DNA of 64,000 bases from Pseudomonas fluorescens (GCF_902498185.1 NZ_CABVIX010000005.1:1-64000); one strand, 5' to 3'. Numbered from the stretch's first letter, positions 7,976-16,685 are shown. A program made the numbers and translations. The notes: generated from the letters alone by a model not told the origin.

Positions 7976-9059
7976 TCCTACTCTGGCTTCACTTACTGTC
8001 GGCAGCGGGAGCTATTTGCCAGAGGACGTTCATTTCCTCTTGCGCCCGGTCAGCATCGAGCTCACGGATGTTCTGGAAAAAGAACGGCTGATCCAGACGC
8101 AGCAGAAGCATTATTCGGAAATGATCAGCCAGGAAGACGCCCCGACCAGCACCCATGTGGCGCTGTTCGAGCAGGCCATGCGCCAGAACGGCCTGCGCAT
8201 GGCCGCTGACGTCCAGTCCCTGGCGCTCGCACTCGAGGACCGCTGCCAGGGCCCGACCATCGCGCTGGTGTCCTTCGTGCGCGCAGGGCTGCCGCTTGGC
8301 GTCCTGTTGCGGCGCGCACTCATTGGTCTTGGGCGGGACGCGCACCATTACGGGATCAGCATCATCCGCGACCGGGGCATCGATAGGCAGGCGCTGGAGG
8401 CCATCATTGCTGCGCACGGTGCCGAGAATATCGTGTTCGTCGATGGCTGGACCGGCAAGGGGGCTATCTCTGACGAAGTCCAGCGGTGTCTGGCTGGCGA
8501 CACTCGCTTCCCGCAGGAGCCGCGCCTGGTGGTACTCGCGGACCCGTGTGGCCGAGCGTGGCTGGCCGCCTCCGCCGAGGACTGGATCATTCCCTCCGGG
8601 ATTCTCGGCGCGACGGTTTCGGGCCTTGTTTCCCGGTCTATCTGGCCAAGTGACGGTGGCCTGCATGGATGTGTCGTCTATGACCACCTTCAAGCCCATG
8701 ACGTGACCCGCGCGTTCATCGACCGTATCGAGGCCGCCCGGACGGCGGTCCAGGTGAGTCCGGCCGTTCCATGGACTGCTGAGCAAGCCGCCGTTCTGCG
8801 AGGAAGCGCCCTCGAGGTGGTGCACCGCTTGGCCGAACGGTTCGGAGTGACGAATCTCAATCGCGTCAAGCCGGGTATCGCCGAGGCTACCCGCGCAGTA
8901 CTGCGCCGCGTTCCGGACCAGGTCCTGGTGCGTGACCGTACCGACGCCGACGTGCAGTTGCTGATCCACCTGACTGATCGAGCCGGGATCGAGGTCCAGG
9001 AAGCTGGCGGCGAACTTGGCCCCTACCGCGCGGTGACCATCATCCGGGAGGTCAGCTGA
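7968..9059 (+). CDS. StiP-family protein: phosphoribosyltransferase-like domain plus PELOTA RNA-binding domain
   Basis: A 363-residue protein matching the family often named cysteine protease StiP (formerly DUF2983), found only in ter-type operons. The core is phosphoribosyltransferase-like: ALVSFVRAGLPLGVLLRRAL (about 101-120), HHYGISIIRDRGID and the VFVDGWTGKGAI loop (about 155-166), which aligns with a PRPP loop. The last 60 or so residues (DVQLLIHLTDRAGIEVQE, YRAVTIIREV) look like a PELOTA-type RNA-binding domain. The proteolytic function in the family name is poorly supported; a transferase acting on an RNA-like or nucleotide substrate fits the sequence better. It overlaps its neighbours at both ends. 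Confidence 0.82.
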   Translation: MLDPTLASLTVGSGSYLPEDVHFLLRPVSIELTDVLEKERLIQTQQKHYSEMISQEDAPTSTHVALFEQAMRQNGLRMAADVQSLALALEDRCQGPTIALVSFVRAGLPLGVLLRRALIGLGRDAHHYGISIIRDRGIDRQALEAIIAAHGAENIVFVDGWTGKGAISDEVQRCLAGDTRFPQEPRLVVLADPCGRAWLAASAEDWIIPSGILGATVSGLVSRSIWPSDGGLHGCVVYDHLQAHDVTRAFIDRIEAARTAVQVSPAVPWTAEQAAVLRGSALEVVHRLAERFGVTNLNRVKPGIAEATRAVLRRVPDQVLVRDRTDADVQLLIHLTDRAGIEVQEAGGELGPYRAVTIIREVS

Positions 9060-10006
9060 TGGGCAGGATTTCTCCATACGCGCTGGGTGCCACGCTCTAC
9101 ATGCCCGCCACCCGGGCCGATATTCTTGAAGTCATTCGCGGTGAAAAGCTGCCTGGGCTGCGGTCGCTGGTGATCTGCCTGGAGGATGCTGTTGCCGCCA
9201 CGGATGTGGAACACGGGCTGCGTTCGTTACGTACGGTGCTTACCGCCATCGGCCAGCCCGGTGCCCGGCCTGGGGCTGGGCCGCTGGTCTTCGTGCGGCC
9301 CCGCGACGCCGAGATGGCGGCGGCATTGAATGACTGGCCGCAAATGGCCTGCGTGGATGGATTCGTCGTACCCAAGCTGTCGCTTGCCACACTGTGCCAG
9401 TGGGGCCGGGCCATATCCAGGCCTGAACTGCTCCTGATGCCCACTCTTGAAACCAGTGATGTTTTCAGTCCGGGGGCAATGGTGGAGCTCGGTTCGGCAC
9501 TGCGCAGCGAATTGGGCGAGCGGGTTCTCGCCTTACGCATCGGGGGTAATGACCTGATGGGCTGCCTGGGATTGCGGCGCAATCCGTCCACCACCCTGTA
9601 CCAGACGCCGATGGGCTATGTGATTCCGATGCTCGCCGGGGTCCTGGGGGCGCAAGGCTTTTCCCTTACCGCGCCGGTCTTCGAGCAACTTGCGACCCCA
9701 GGCGTGCTGGCGCAGGAACTGGAGCTCGACATCGCACACGGCCTGGTCGGCAAGACCGCGATCCACCCGAGCCAGATTGCCCAGATACACGAGGGTTTCC
9801 GCGTTTCGATCGAGGATCTGAACTGCGCCAGGATGATTGTGAACGACGCAGCCCCGGCGGTGTTCAAGCACAACGATGCGATGGTTGAACCGGCGACTCA
9901 TTACAACTGGGCGGTGAACATCATCGAGCGAGCCCAGTGGCATGGGGTCAAGCCGGCCGACAACGGAACGATAGAGCCCGTCCGGCTGGCCGAGGTGTGC
10001 CGATGA
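9059..10006 (+). CDS. HpcH/HpaI aldolase / citrate lyase beta-subunit (CitE)-like protein
   Basis: A 315-residue TIM-barrel protein of the CitE-like family. Visible family motifs are LVICLEDAV (about 38-46), the arginine strand PLVFVRPRD (about 78-86), GFVVPKLS, the metal-ligand region LLLMPTLET and the C-terminal GLVGKTAIHPSQIAQI. Members cleave or form carbon-carbon bonds of acyl-thioesters or 2-keto acids. In ter operons this protein is part of the presumed metabolite pathway and its substrate is unknown. The start codon overlaps the previous stop (TGATG), and the last bases overlap the next ATG (ATGA). Confidence 0.85.
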   Translation: MGRISPYALGATLYMPATRADILEVIRGEKLPGLRSLVICLEDAVAATDVEHGLRSLRTVLTAIGQPGARPGAGPLVFVRPRDAEMAAALNDWPQMACVDGFVVPKLSLATLCQWGRAISRPELLLMPTLETSDVFSPGAMVELGSALRSELGERVLALRIGGNDLMGCLGLRRNPSTTLYQTPMGYVIPMLAGVLGAQGFSLTAPVFEQLATPGVLAQELELDIAHGLVGKTAIHPSQIAQIHEGFRVSIEDLNCARMIVNDAAPAVFKHNDAMVEPATHYNWAVNIIERAQWHGVKPADNGTIEPVRLAEVCR

Positions 10007-10758
10007 CACAAGAAATGCTCGAGGCGGGACCGCCAGGCGGGGACGTGCTGTCGGTATTCGATTTCGACGGCACGCTGACGCGTCGCGACAGCTTCGTTCC
10101 GTTTCTGATGTTCGCGTTCGGCAAGAAGACATTCGTGCTACGCATCGCGCGCATGCTCCCTGCCTGTATCCGCTATGCCGCCAAGGGCATGAGCCGTGAC
10201 GAGTTGAAGGCTGCTCTGATCGCATCGTTTCTGGCGGGCGTGGAGGCGCAGTGGGTTGAGCGCAAAGCCGCTGAATTCCGCAAGGCTTTCTGGAAACGGC
10301 TCATGCGTCCGGCAGGTTTGCGCTCTGTCGCCGCCGAAATCGCGAGCGGCGCGCAAGTAACCCTCTGCTCGGCCTCGCCCCGCCTTGTCCTCCAGCCCTT
10401 CGCAGAACAGTTGGGCATCAAGCTGATAGCCACCGAACTCGAGGTGGTCGACGGAAAGCTGACGGGAAACATCACCGGCAGCAACTGCAGGTGCGAGGCG
10501 AAAGTCTTGCGCCTGGAAGCCGTGTACGGCCCGCTCGACCAGTACCGGCTTCGTGCATGGGGCGATACCCGAGGGGATCACGAACTGCTCGCGGCGGCCC
10601 ATGAACCTCATTGGCGGCATTTCCATCCACGCTGGCAGCGCGGGCGCATGAGCATCGAAAAGATTGGAGCGCGTGTCCGTGAGGGCGAGGCGGTCAAGAA
10701 TTCAGTAACAGGGGTCGCGGGCGACCGCCGGACCCATGATGATCAACAAGGAGCGTAA
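10003..10758 (+). CDS. HAD-IB family (SerB-like) hydrolase of the ter module
   Basis: A 251-residue HAD-IB hydrolase. Motif I is VFDFDGTLTRRDSF with aspartates D20 and D22, followed by a helical cap, motif II LCSASPRLV (serine near residue 124) and motif III/IV around RAWGDTRGDHELL. This arrangement is that of phosphoserine-phosphatase-like and CicA-like proteins. It is the second phosphatase of the biosynthetic block. It ends only 2 bases before the terZ ATG, so the biosynthetic and ter halves share a transcript. A terminal tail rich in charged residues is not part of the HAD core. Confidence 0.85.
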   Translation: MTQEMLEAGPPGGDVLSVFDFDGTLTRRDSFVPFLMFAFGKKTFVLRIARMLPACIRYAAKGMSRDELKAALIASFLAGVEAQWVERKAAEFRKAFWKRLMRPAGLRSVAAEIASGAQVTLCSASPRLVLQPFAEQLGIKLIATELEVVDGKLTGNITGSNCRCEAKVLRLEAVYGPLDQYRLRAWGDTRGDHELLAAAHEPHWRHFHPRWQRGRMSIEKIGARVREGEAVKNSVTGVAGDRRTHDDQQGA

Positions 10759-10760
10759 CG

Positions 10761-11348
10761 ATGGCACTTACTCTGTCGAAGAATCAGACGATTTCATTGG
10801 AGAAAACGGCTGGCGCGGGTCTGACTCAAGTAAGGCTGGGCCTGGGCTGGGACCCTGAGAAAAGCGGGCTGTTGGGGAAGCTGTTTGGCAGCGGCGGCAG
10901 TATCGACCTGGACGCCTCCTGCATTCTGTTCGATGCCAATCTCACGGCTGTGGATGTCGTGTGGTTCCGTCAGCTTGAATCGCGTGATGGCTCCATACGC
11001 CATTCTGGCGACAATCGTACCGGCGAAGGTGATGGCGATGATGAGTCCATCTCGGTGGACCTGACCGCGCTGCCGTCCTCGGTAGTTCACCTGGTCTTCA
11101 CGGTCAACTCGTTCACCGGGCAAACCTTCGAGCGCATCCAGAACGCATATTGCCGAGTCATCAACCCGTCAAGGAATGACGAACTGGCGCGCTTCAACCT
11201 CTCCGAGCAGGGCAAGCACACGGGTGTCGTTATGGCCAACTTGACGCGCGGACCCTCGGGCTGGGACTTCAAGGCCATCGGGCAGACCACCAATGGCCGT
11301 ACGGCCGAAGACCTGGTCAATCTGGCTGCCCAGGCGGTGCGCGGATGA
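10761..11348 (+). CDS. terZ: Tellurium resistance protein TerZ (TerD domain)
   Basis: A 195-residue TerD-fold protein, a calcium-binding cytoplasmic beta-sandwich. Typical motifs are GLGWDPEKSG, SIDLDASCILFD and the acidic loop HSGDNRTGEGDGDDE that binds calcium. Compared with terD and terE in this operon it has an insertion (LLGKLFGSGG) before the IDLDAS strand, the pattern of TerZ, the first of the canonical terZABCDE genes. TerD-family proteins are thought to be metal- or calcium-sensing stress proteins associated with the membrane protein TerC; the mechanism of tellurite resistance is unresolved. The last 4 bases overlap terA. Confidence 0.9.
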   Translation: MALTLSKNQTISLEKTAGAGLTQVRLGLGWDPEKSGLLGKLFGSGGSIDLDASCILFDANLTAVDVVWFRQLESRDGSIRHSGDNRTGEGDGDDESISVDLTALPSSVVHLVFTVNSFTGQTFERIQNAYCRVINPSRNDELARFNLSEQGKHTGVVMANLTRGPSGWDFKAIGQTTNGRTAEDLVNLAAQAVRG

Positions 11349-12508
11349 CAACCTTGGCCCCTGGGGGTAACGCACCGGTAGCGACCAGCGGCCTTCGCGT
11401 GGAGGTGAGCTACTCGCCCATCCCCGGTGCCGACATCGATGTCTCTGCCTTTGCCCTGGCCGCCAGCGGCAAGGTAAGGGGCGACGACGACATGTGCTTC
11501 TATGGCCAGCCAAGCGTACTGGGCGGGGCGGTGCAGATGGTCGATTCAGCGAACGGCCGTGCTGCATTCACCCTGGATCTGGGCCGTGTGGAGGCTGCAG
11601 TCGAGAAGATTGCCCTGACGGCGACGATCCATGAGAACAAGGCCAGCTTCGATCGTGTATCAAGCCTGGCCGTTACCCTCACAGGCGGCATCGAGGCTCG
11701 GATCCCGACGTCGGGCATGAAGGAAACCGCGCTCATTCTCGGCGAGTTCTATCGTCGGCAAGGGGAGTGGAAATTCCGCTGTGTCGGGCAGGGCTTCGCC
11801 GGCGGGCTCGCACCCTTGGCCACTCATTTTGGCGTGGAGGTCGCGGCCCCCGGGCCTGCTCCGAGCCCTGCTGCGACGCCGGCTCCTGCTCCGCCGCCAC
11901 CACCCAGGCCGTCCTTCAGCCTGAGCAAGGTGACCCTGGACAAGACCCGGTCATCAATCAGCCTTGAAAAAACCGCCGCCGGCTTTGGTGAAATTCGGGT
12001 CAACCTGAACTGGAACCGGGGCAAGGCTGGCTTCTTCGGTCGTAGCAAGTCCATCGACCTGGATGTCGGCTGCCTCTTTGAGTTGCAGGACGGCCACAAG
12101 GGCGTTGTGCAGGCCCTGGGTAATGCTTTTGGCGAACTTGAGCACGAGCCGTTCGTTCAGCTGAAGGGCGATGACCGCACTGGCGCGGTGTCCGGTGGCG
12201 AGTGGCTACACATCAACGGCAACAAGTGGAGCCAGATCCGCCGGATCCTGGTGTACGCGTTCATCTACGAAGGCGCGCCCAACTGGGCCGAAACCGACGG
12301 TGTGGTGACCATCTTCGTGCCCGGGCAACCGGAGATCGAGGTTCGTCTGAACGAGGAGGGGGGGCGTCTGGGCTGCTGCGCCATTGCTCTGCTCGAAAAC
12401 GACAACGGCGCCGTCAAGGTGACTCGCAGAGTGGACTTCCACAAGTCTCAAGCCCCCATGGATCAAGCCTACCGCTGGGGCATGCGCTGGGGCGCGGGCT
12501 CCAAGTAA
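11345..12508 (+). CDS. terA: Tellurium resistance protein TerA
   Basis: A 387-residue protein, the usual TerA length. The first half is a TerD-like domain lacking the full acidic calcium loop (GADIDVSAFALAASGKVR, then a fold ending [18 protein letters not shown]). A proline/alanine linker follows at about residues 167-192 (PGPAPSPAATPAPAPPPPPR), then a second, more divergent TerA-type domain (ISLEKTAAGFGEIRVNLNWN, KSIDLDVGCLFELQDG). It is expected to act in the cytoplasm with other Ter proteins. Its ATG overlaps the terZ stop. A stable stem-loop follows in the spacer before terB. Confidence 0.9.
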   Translation: MTTLAPGGNAPVATSGLRVEVSYSPIPGADIDVSAFALAASGKVRGDDDMCFYGQPSVLGGAVQMVDSANGRAAFTLDLGRVEAAVEKIALTATIHENKASFDRVSSLAVTLTGGIEARIPTSGMKETALILGEFYRRQGEWKFRCVGQGFAGGLAPLATHFGVEVAAPGPAPSPAATPAPAPPPPPRPSFSLSKVTLDKTRSSISLEKTAAGFGEIRVNLNWNRGKAGFFGRSKSIDLDVGCLFELQDGHKGVVQALGNAFGELEHEPFVQLKGDDRTGAVSGGEWLHINGNKWSQIRRILVYAFIYEGAPNWAETDGVVTIFVPGQPEIEVRLNEEGGRLGCCAIALLENDNGAVKVTRRVDFHKSQAPMDQAYRWGMRWGAGSK

Positions 12509-12519
12509 CCCACTTTTCC

Positions 12520-12537
12520 GCGGGGCTACGGCCCCGC
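12520..12537 (+). promoter_or_regulatory. Stem-loop with C(UACG)G tetraloop between terA and terB
   Basis: GCGGGGC and GCCCCGC form a perfect 7-bp stem closed by a UACG tetraloop, an exceptionally stable RNA hairpin type. No T-tract follows, so it is not a classic terminator. In the 46-base spacer between terA and terB it is more likely an mRNA stability or partial-attenuation element. Confidence 0.5.
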
Positions 12538-12554
12538 CATTCGAGGTATTACCG

Positions 12555-13004
12555 ATGTTGGCATGGCTTAAAACCAACGCTGCGAAAGCGCGTGAAACGC
12601 TTACAACCGAAGTGGCGAAGCACAAGAATCGCAAGTTCATGGATGCCACGACCGCATCCTGCGCGATGGTCGCTGCTGCAAGCGGTGGAGTGACATCGGA
12701 AGAAAAACAGAAGATGACCGGTTTCATCTCCCACTCGCCGGAGCTGAAGGTCTTTAATCTTGGCGATGTCATTGCATCGTTCAACGATTCGGTCAGCAAG
12801 TTCGAGTTCGATTTCCACATCGGCCAGGCGGAAGCGCTGAAGACGATCAGCAAGATCAAAGGCGACGACGGTGCGGCTCGCCTGCTGGTGCGCGTGGCCT
12901 GCGCGATTGGCGCGTCGGATGGTGATTTCGACGAGAAGGAAAAGGCGGCCTGCCGTCTGATCTGCACGGAGCTGGGCCTGCCCCCGGCTGATTTCGAACT
13001 CTAA
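12555..13004 (+). CDS. terB: Tellurium resistance protein TerB
   Basis: A 149-residue all-helical acidic protein, the normal TerB size. Family features are the helical core MDATTASCAMVAAASGGVT, the tandem acidic element ASDGDFDEKEKAACR and the C-terminal ELGLPPADF. TerB proteins bind metal through their acidic helices and are reported to associate with TerC at the inner membrane. It lies between terA (46-base spacer with a stem-loop) and terC (11 bases), in canonical gene order. Confidence 0.92.
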   Translation: MLAWLKTNAAKARETLTTEVAKHKNRKFMDATTASCAMVAAASGGVTSEEKQKMTGFISHSPELKVFNLGDVIASFNDSVSKFEFDFHIGQAEALKTISKIKGDDGAARLLVRVACAIGASDGDFDEKEKAACRLICTELGLPPADFEL

Positions 13005-13015
13005 GGTATTGCACT

Positions 13016-14065
13016 GTGGAAATTACCCAACTTGGTTTTCCCCCGCTGACCATGGCGGTTTTCGTCGGCATCGCTGTAGGCGCCCTGCTGTTGGACATGG
13101 TAACCCACCGGGGCAACAAGCCGGTTTCGCTGATGAAAGCGTCCATCTGGTCGATATTCTGGATCGCGATTTCCCTTGCATTCGCCGGCTTCCTGTACGT
13201 TGAGCACGGTGCCCATGTGGCCAGCCTGTTCGTGACCGGCTATGCCCTCGAAAAGGTGCTGAGTGTCGACAACCTGTTTGTGTTCATGGCCATCTTTGCC
13301 TGGTTCAAAGTGCCGGAAGGCCTGCGTCACCGCGTGCTTTACTGGGGCATCATCGGCGCGATCGTCTTCCGGGGCGTCTTTGTCGCGATCGGTACCGGCC
13401 TGCTGGCCTTCGGACCATGGGTCGAGATCGTGTTCGCCGTGATAGTCGCCTGGACCGCCGTCATGATGCTCAGAAGCGGCGGCGATGAGGAGGAAGAGGA
13501 AGACTATTCCAAACACATGGCCTATCGTTTTGCGAAAAAACTGTTCCCGGTGTGGCCGAAGCTGCACGGCAACAAGTTCTTTGTCCGCCGCAAGGAGCTG
13601 GAAGTCGAGCTGCTCAAACCTGAGAACAAAGGGATGAGCCTGGCGGCCAAGGGCGGCCTGTTCGCCACGCCTCTGTTCCTGTGCCTGGTAGTTGCGGAGG
13701 TCTCCGACGTTCTGTTCGCCTTCGACTCGGTTCCAGCAGTCATCGCGGTGAGCCGTGAGCCTCTTATTGTCTACTCGGCGATGCTGTTCGCGATTCTTGG
13801 CCTGCGCACCATGTACTTTGTTCTCGAAGCACTGAAACGCTACCTGGTGCACCTGGAGAAGGCAGTGATCGCATTGCTGTTCTTCATCGCGATCAAACTT
13901 GGCCTAAACGCCACGAACCACATGTTCCACCATGGATACAACATCGACCCTAACACCAGCCTGCTAATCGTGATGGTGGTACTGATCATCGGTATCCTTG
14001 CCAGCGTGATCTTCCCCGCAAAGGAAGAGCCCAGGCAGAATCCAACTGAAACATCAGTAACTTAA
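13016..14065 (+). CDS. terC: Integral membrane tellurium resistance protein TerC
   Basis: A 349-residue multi-spanning inner-membrane protein with about nine hydrophobic segments. The TerC hallmark is ALEKVLSVDNLFVFMAIFAW (about 76-95), and the acidic EVSDVLFAFDSVPAVIAVS (about 228-246) supplies further in-membrane acidic residues. A charged cytoplasmic loop (EEEEEDYSKHMAYRF) lies between. TerC is the membrane anchor of the ter system, related to TerC/Alx manganese exporters. The best start is a GTG at 13016, preceded by AAGG at 13003-13006; no in-frame ATG gives a full-length N-terminus. Confidence 0.93.
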   Translation: MEITQLGFPPLTMAVFVGIAVGALLLDMVTHRGNKPVSLMKASIWSIFWIAISLAFAGFLYVEHGAHVASLFVTGYALEKVLSVDNLFVFMAIFAWFKVPEGLRHRVLYWGIIGAIVFRGVFVAIGTGLLAFGPWVEIVFAVIVAWTAVMMLRSGGDEEEEEDYSKHMAYRFAKKLFPVWPKLHGNKFFVRRKELEVELLKPENKGMSLAAKGGLFATPLFLCLVVAEVSDVLFAFDSVPAVIAVSREPLIVYSAMLFAILGLRTMYFVLEALKRYLVHLEKAVIALLFFIAIKLGLNATNHMFHHGYNIDPNTSLLIVMVVLIIGILASVIFPAKEEPRQNPTETSVT

Positions 14066-14080
14066 CAAGGAGTTTGAACA

Positions 14081-14656
14081 ATGGCATTGTCTCTGCAAAA
14101 GGGCGGCAATCTTTCCCTGACCAAGACCGACCCTTCGCTGACCAGGATCATCGTAGGCCTGGGCTGGGATCCACGTGCCACCGACGGCACTGAATTCGAC
14201 CTCGACGCCAGTGCGTTTCTGTTGAACGCGAGCGGCAAGGTCCGCGGTGACACCGACTTCATTTTCTACAACCAGCTAAAAAGCACTGACGGTTCTGTCG
14301 AGCACATGGGCGACAACCGTACGGGCGCCGGCGATGGCGACGACGAAATCGTCAAGGTCGACCTGAGCCGCGTCCCGGCCGACGTCGACAAGGTAGTGTT
14401 CACCGTTACCATTCACGATGCAGACACCCGCCGCCAGAACTTTGGTCAAGTCGGCGGTGCCTTCATCCGCATTCTCAACGAAGTCACCGGTGCGGAGGTC
14501 GTTCGCTACGACCTGGCCGAAGATGCGTCGACCGAAACCGCCATGATCTTTGCGGAGCTGTACCGCAATAACGGCGAATGGAAATTCCGCGCCATCGGCC
14601 AAGGTTATGCCGGTGGCCTGAAGGCGGTAGCCAACGGCTACGGCTTGAACTTCTAA
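14081..14656 (+). CDS. terD: Tellurium resistance protein TerD
   Basis: A 191-residue canonical TerD protein. Motifs: [20 protein letters not shown], the FYNQLKS strand, the calcium loop [14 protein letters not shown] and [14 protein letters not shown] near the C-terminus. An AAGGAG ribosome-binding site precedes the ATG. It is about as long as, and closely similar to, terE just downstream, consistent with tandem duplication in the family's history. TerD is required for tellurite resistance in enterobacterial ter systems. Confidence 0.95.
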   Translation: MALSLQKGGNLSLTKTDPSLTRIIVGLGWDPRATDGTEFDLDASAFLLNASGKVRGDTDFIFYNQLKSTDGSVEHMGDNRTGAGDGDDEIVKVDLSRVPADVDKVVFTVTIHDADTRRQNFGQVGGAFIRILNEVTGAEVVRYDLAEDASTETAMIFAELYRNNGEWKFRAIGQGYAGGLKAVANGYGLNF

Positions 14657-14686
14657 CCACTCATTCACTGAAGAAGGAATTGACTC

Positions 14687-15265
14687 ATGGCTGTAAGTCT
14701 GTCGAAAGGCGGTAACGTAAGTCTGTCCAAGGAAGCGCCGGGCCTGACCGAGGTCATCGTGGGCCTGGGTTGGGATCCGCGCGTCACCGATGGCACCGAG
14801 TTCGACCTCGATGCCTCGGTTTTCATCACCGGTGAAAACGGCAAGGTGCTGACCGACGCCAGCTTCATCTTCTACAATAACCAGAAGTCGGCCGATGGGT
14901 CCGTCGAGCACCTGGGCGACAACCGTTCCGGTCAAGGTGCTGGCGATGACGAGCAAGTCAACGTCAAGCTGAACGGCCTGGCTGCTGACGTGAAGAAGCT
15001 GGTCTTCGCAGTGACCATTCACGATGCCGATGCTCGCAAGCAGAGTTTTGGCCAGGTGAGCAACGCCTATATCCGCGTCCAGAACAAGGCCGACGGTAAA
15101 GAACTGGCGCGCTACGACCTGAGCGAAGACGCTTCGACTGAGACCGCGATGATCTTCGGTGAGCTGTATCGCCATGGCGACGAGTTCAAGTTCAAGGCTA
15201 TCGGCCAGGGCTTTGCCGGCGGTTTGAAACCGCTGGCCGAGGAGCATGGCGTCAGCATCGGCTGA
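14687..15265 (+). CDS. terE: Tellurium resistance protein TerE
   Basis: A 192-residue TerD-fold protein, the last gene of the operon. It has [20 protein letters not shown], the calcium loop [14 protein letters not shown] and [18 protein letters not shown]. It differs from terD mainly in the acidic loop and in a lysine-rich middle part. The order terZABCDE is complete and uninterrupted. A strong hairpin terminator starts about 20 bases after the stop. Confidence 0.93.
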   Translation: MAVSLSKGGNVSLSKEAPGLTEVIVGLGWDPRVTDGTEFDLDASVFITGENGKVLTDASFIFYNNQKSADGSVEHLGDNRSGQGAGDDEQVNVKLNGLAADVKKLVFAVTIHDADARKQSFGQVSNAYIRVQNKADGKELARYDLSEDASTETAMIFGELYRHGDEFKFKAIGQGFAGGLKPLAEEHGVSIG

Positions 15266-15282
15266 CCCATGGCGCTGTCATG

Positions 15283-15313
15283 AAAAAGCCCCTGCTCAGC
15301 AGGGGCTTTTTTT
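15283..15313. terminator. Bidirectional intrinsic terminator between terE and terF
   Basis: GCCCCTGC and GCAGGGGC form a perfect 8-bp stem with loop TCA, flanked by five A on the left and seven T on the right. It can therefore end both the plus-strand ter operon and the convergent terF transcript. Confidence 0.92.
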
Positions 15314-15329
15314 GTTCAGTGCCCACGAC

Positions 15330-16586
15330 TCAGGCGATGATGCCCTTGGCCTTGGCTTCTTCAAGCCAGAAGGGGAACTCTTCCATAAGCCTGTCGTACA
15401 GGTCCTCCTCCGAGAAGTCGTGCAGGTCATCCATTGCGAAAAAGCTGCAGTTATCGACAATCCGTCCGGTCATGTTGTCCAGCTTTTCCAGGATCCCGTA
15501 GCTGGAACCACCCAGGCCCACGAACTGCCAGAAGAAAGGCTGGCCGGCAGCTTCTGTCATCAGTTTTGTAATCGCCCGGTTTTCATGCACGCCACCGTCG
15601 CTGAGGAACATGATATAGACCGGCGTTTTGTCACCAGACTGGCGATAGTAGTCCATGACCATCCGCATGGCCTTCGGCTCGTCATTGATCCTTGAACCGA
15701 CATTCCATTTACGCCAGCCACCGTGGTCGGTGTCGATGTAGTCGTTGTAGTTCGCCAGCGTAGCGGGGGAGAGGTGTACAGGCTCGGCGCCGAAAGCGAA
15801 GACATCGAGCTCGGAGTCATCATCGAACGCAACGGCCATGGGCAGCAGGCGGTTCAGTACTTCTTGAACGCGTCCGCGGCTGTATTGGCCGTTCATCGAG
15901 CCGGAGACATCGAGAACAACCGCGACTTTCGCCCTGACCTGCGCCAGGTTGTTCTTTTCGAGGCTGATTTGCGCTTTCTTGGCAAGGCTGATCAGCGCCG
16001 GAGCCGCAGCGGCTATCTTTTTCTCGAGAGAAACGGTTGCCTGGACGGGGGGTGGAGGTGCTGCAGGGGCTGGAGCCTCGGCTACTTCACCGCCAAAGTG
16101 GCGTACGAGGGCAGCCAGGCCTTCTCTGAAGCCTTGCAGGTTGGCCTGGAGGCGCCATTCTCCGTTCTTGCGGTAGATATCGGCCACCATGATCGCTTTC
16201 TCGACGCTGAATGTACTGCCGGAGAACTCACAGGTTGCCGCGTGGCGATTACCAGGGCCGTTGATGACAAAGCGGCTCGGAGCAATGTCCTTCATCGCGC
16301 CTGCGCCATCGATAGCTGCCGTGAACACCAACCGATCGATCGTGGGCGGCAACGCGCCAAGGTTGATCTCGAACTCGCCTTGGCCGACCTGCTTGACGGC
16401 ATCGGCAGGTGCTGCGGGCTGATTGAAAAAGACCATGTAGCGATCGTCGGAAAGCTTCGAGTTGGCATCCAGGCCAAAGCAGACGATATCGATCTCATGG
16501 GCAGATTGAATTGAAATCTCCATGTTGAGACGTTCGGAGATCTCGATACTGGCCAGCGGCAGTCGCTGGCCCTGGGAAATGTGCAT
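15330..16586 (-). CDS. terF: TerF-like protein: TerD domain fused to a von Willebrand factor A domain
   Basis: A 418-residue protein. The N-terminal 170 or so residues are TerD-like (IDIVCFGLDANSKL, FFNQPAA), followed by a short Ala/Pro linker (APAPAAPPPPV). A VWA domain follows with the MIDAS motif VVLDVSGSMNGQYS near residue 225 and the supporting MFLSDGGVHEN. VWA domains bind divalent metal and mediate protein contacts. The frame extends upstream to 16625, but the ATG at 16586 is preferred because AAGGA lies 6 bases before it. It is convergent to terE, so it has its own promoter, perhaps with the DUF1523 gene upstream. Confidence 0.88.
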   Translation of the reverse strand: MHISQGQRLPLASIEISERLNMEISIQSAHEIDIVCFGLDANSKLSDDRYMVFFNQPAAPADAVKQVGQGEFEINLGALPPTIDRLVFTAAIDGAGAMKDIAPSRFVINGPGNRHAATCEFSGSTFSVEKAIMVADIYRKNGEWRLQANLQGFREGLAALVRHFGGEVAEAPAPAAPPPPVQATVSLEKKIAAAAPALISLAKKAQISLEKNNLAQVRAKVAVVLDVSGSMNGQYSRGRVQEVLNRLLPMAVAFDDDSELDVFAFGAEPVHLSPATLANYNDYIDTDHGGWRKWNVGSRINDEPKAMRMVMDYYRQSGDKTPVYIMFLSDGGVHENRAITKLMTEAAGQPFFWQFVGLGGSSYGILEKLDNMTGRIVDNCSFFAMDDLHDFSEEDLYDRLMEEFPFWLEEAKAKGIIA

Positions 16587-16628
16587 AGTGCGTCCTTGTG
16601 CTGTTCCAGACAGGGCGTGCTTCATGCT

Positions 16629-16648
16629 GCCAGGGCATTTGCCCCGGC
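16629..16648. other. Imperfect stem-loop between the DUF1523 gene and terF
   Basis: GCCAGGGC and GCCCCGGC pair with one mismatch around a 4-base loop. There is no T-run on either strand, so it is not a convincing terminator. Confidence 0.3.
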
Positions 16649-16685
16649 ATAACCTGCTACCGCCGGATTGTGCTAGCGGTTGGTG

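Noticed and set aside
7989-9077. 362-codon antisense frame opposite the StiP-family gene
   Set aside because: Shadow frame: it covers the real gene almost exactly and shows no domain.
11845-11920. Repetitive Pro/Ala-coding stretch in terA as a possible tandem DNA repeat
   Set aside because: It is the normal flexible linker between the two TerA domains and is not periodic at the DNA level.
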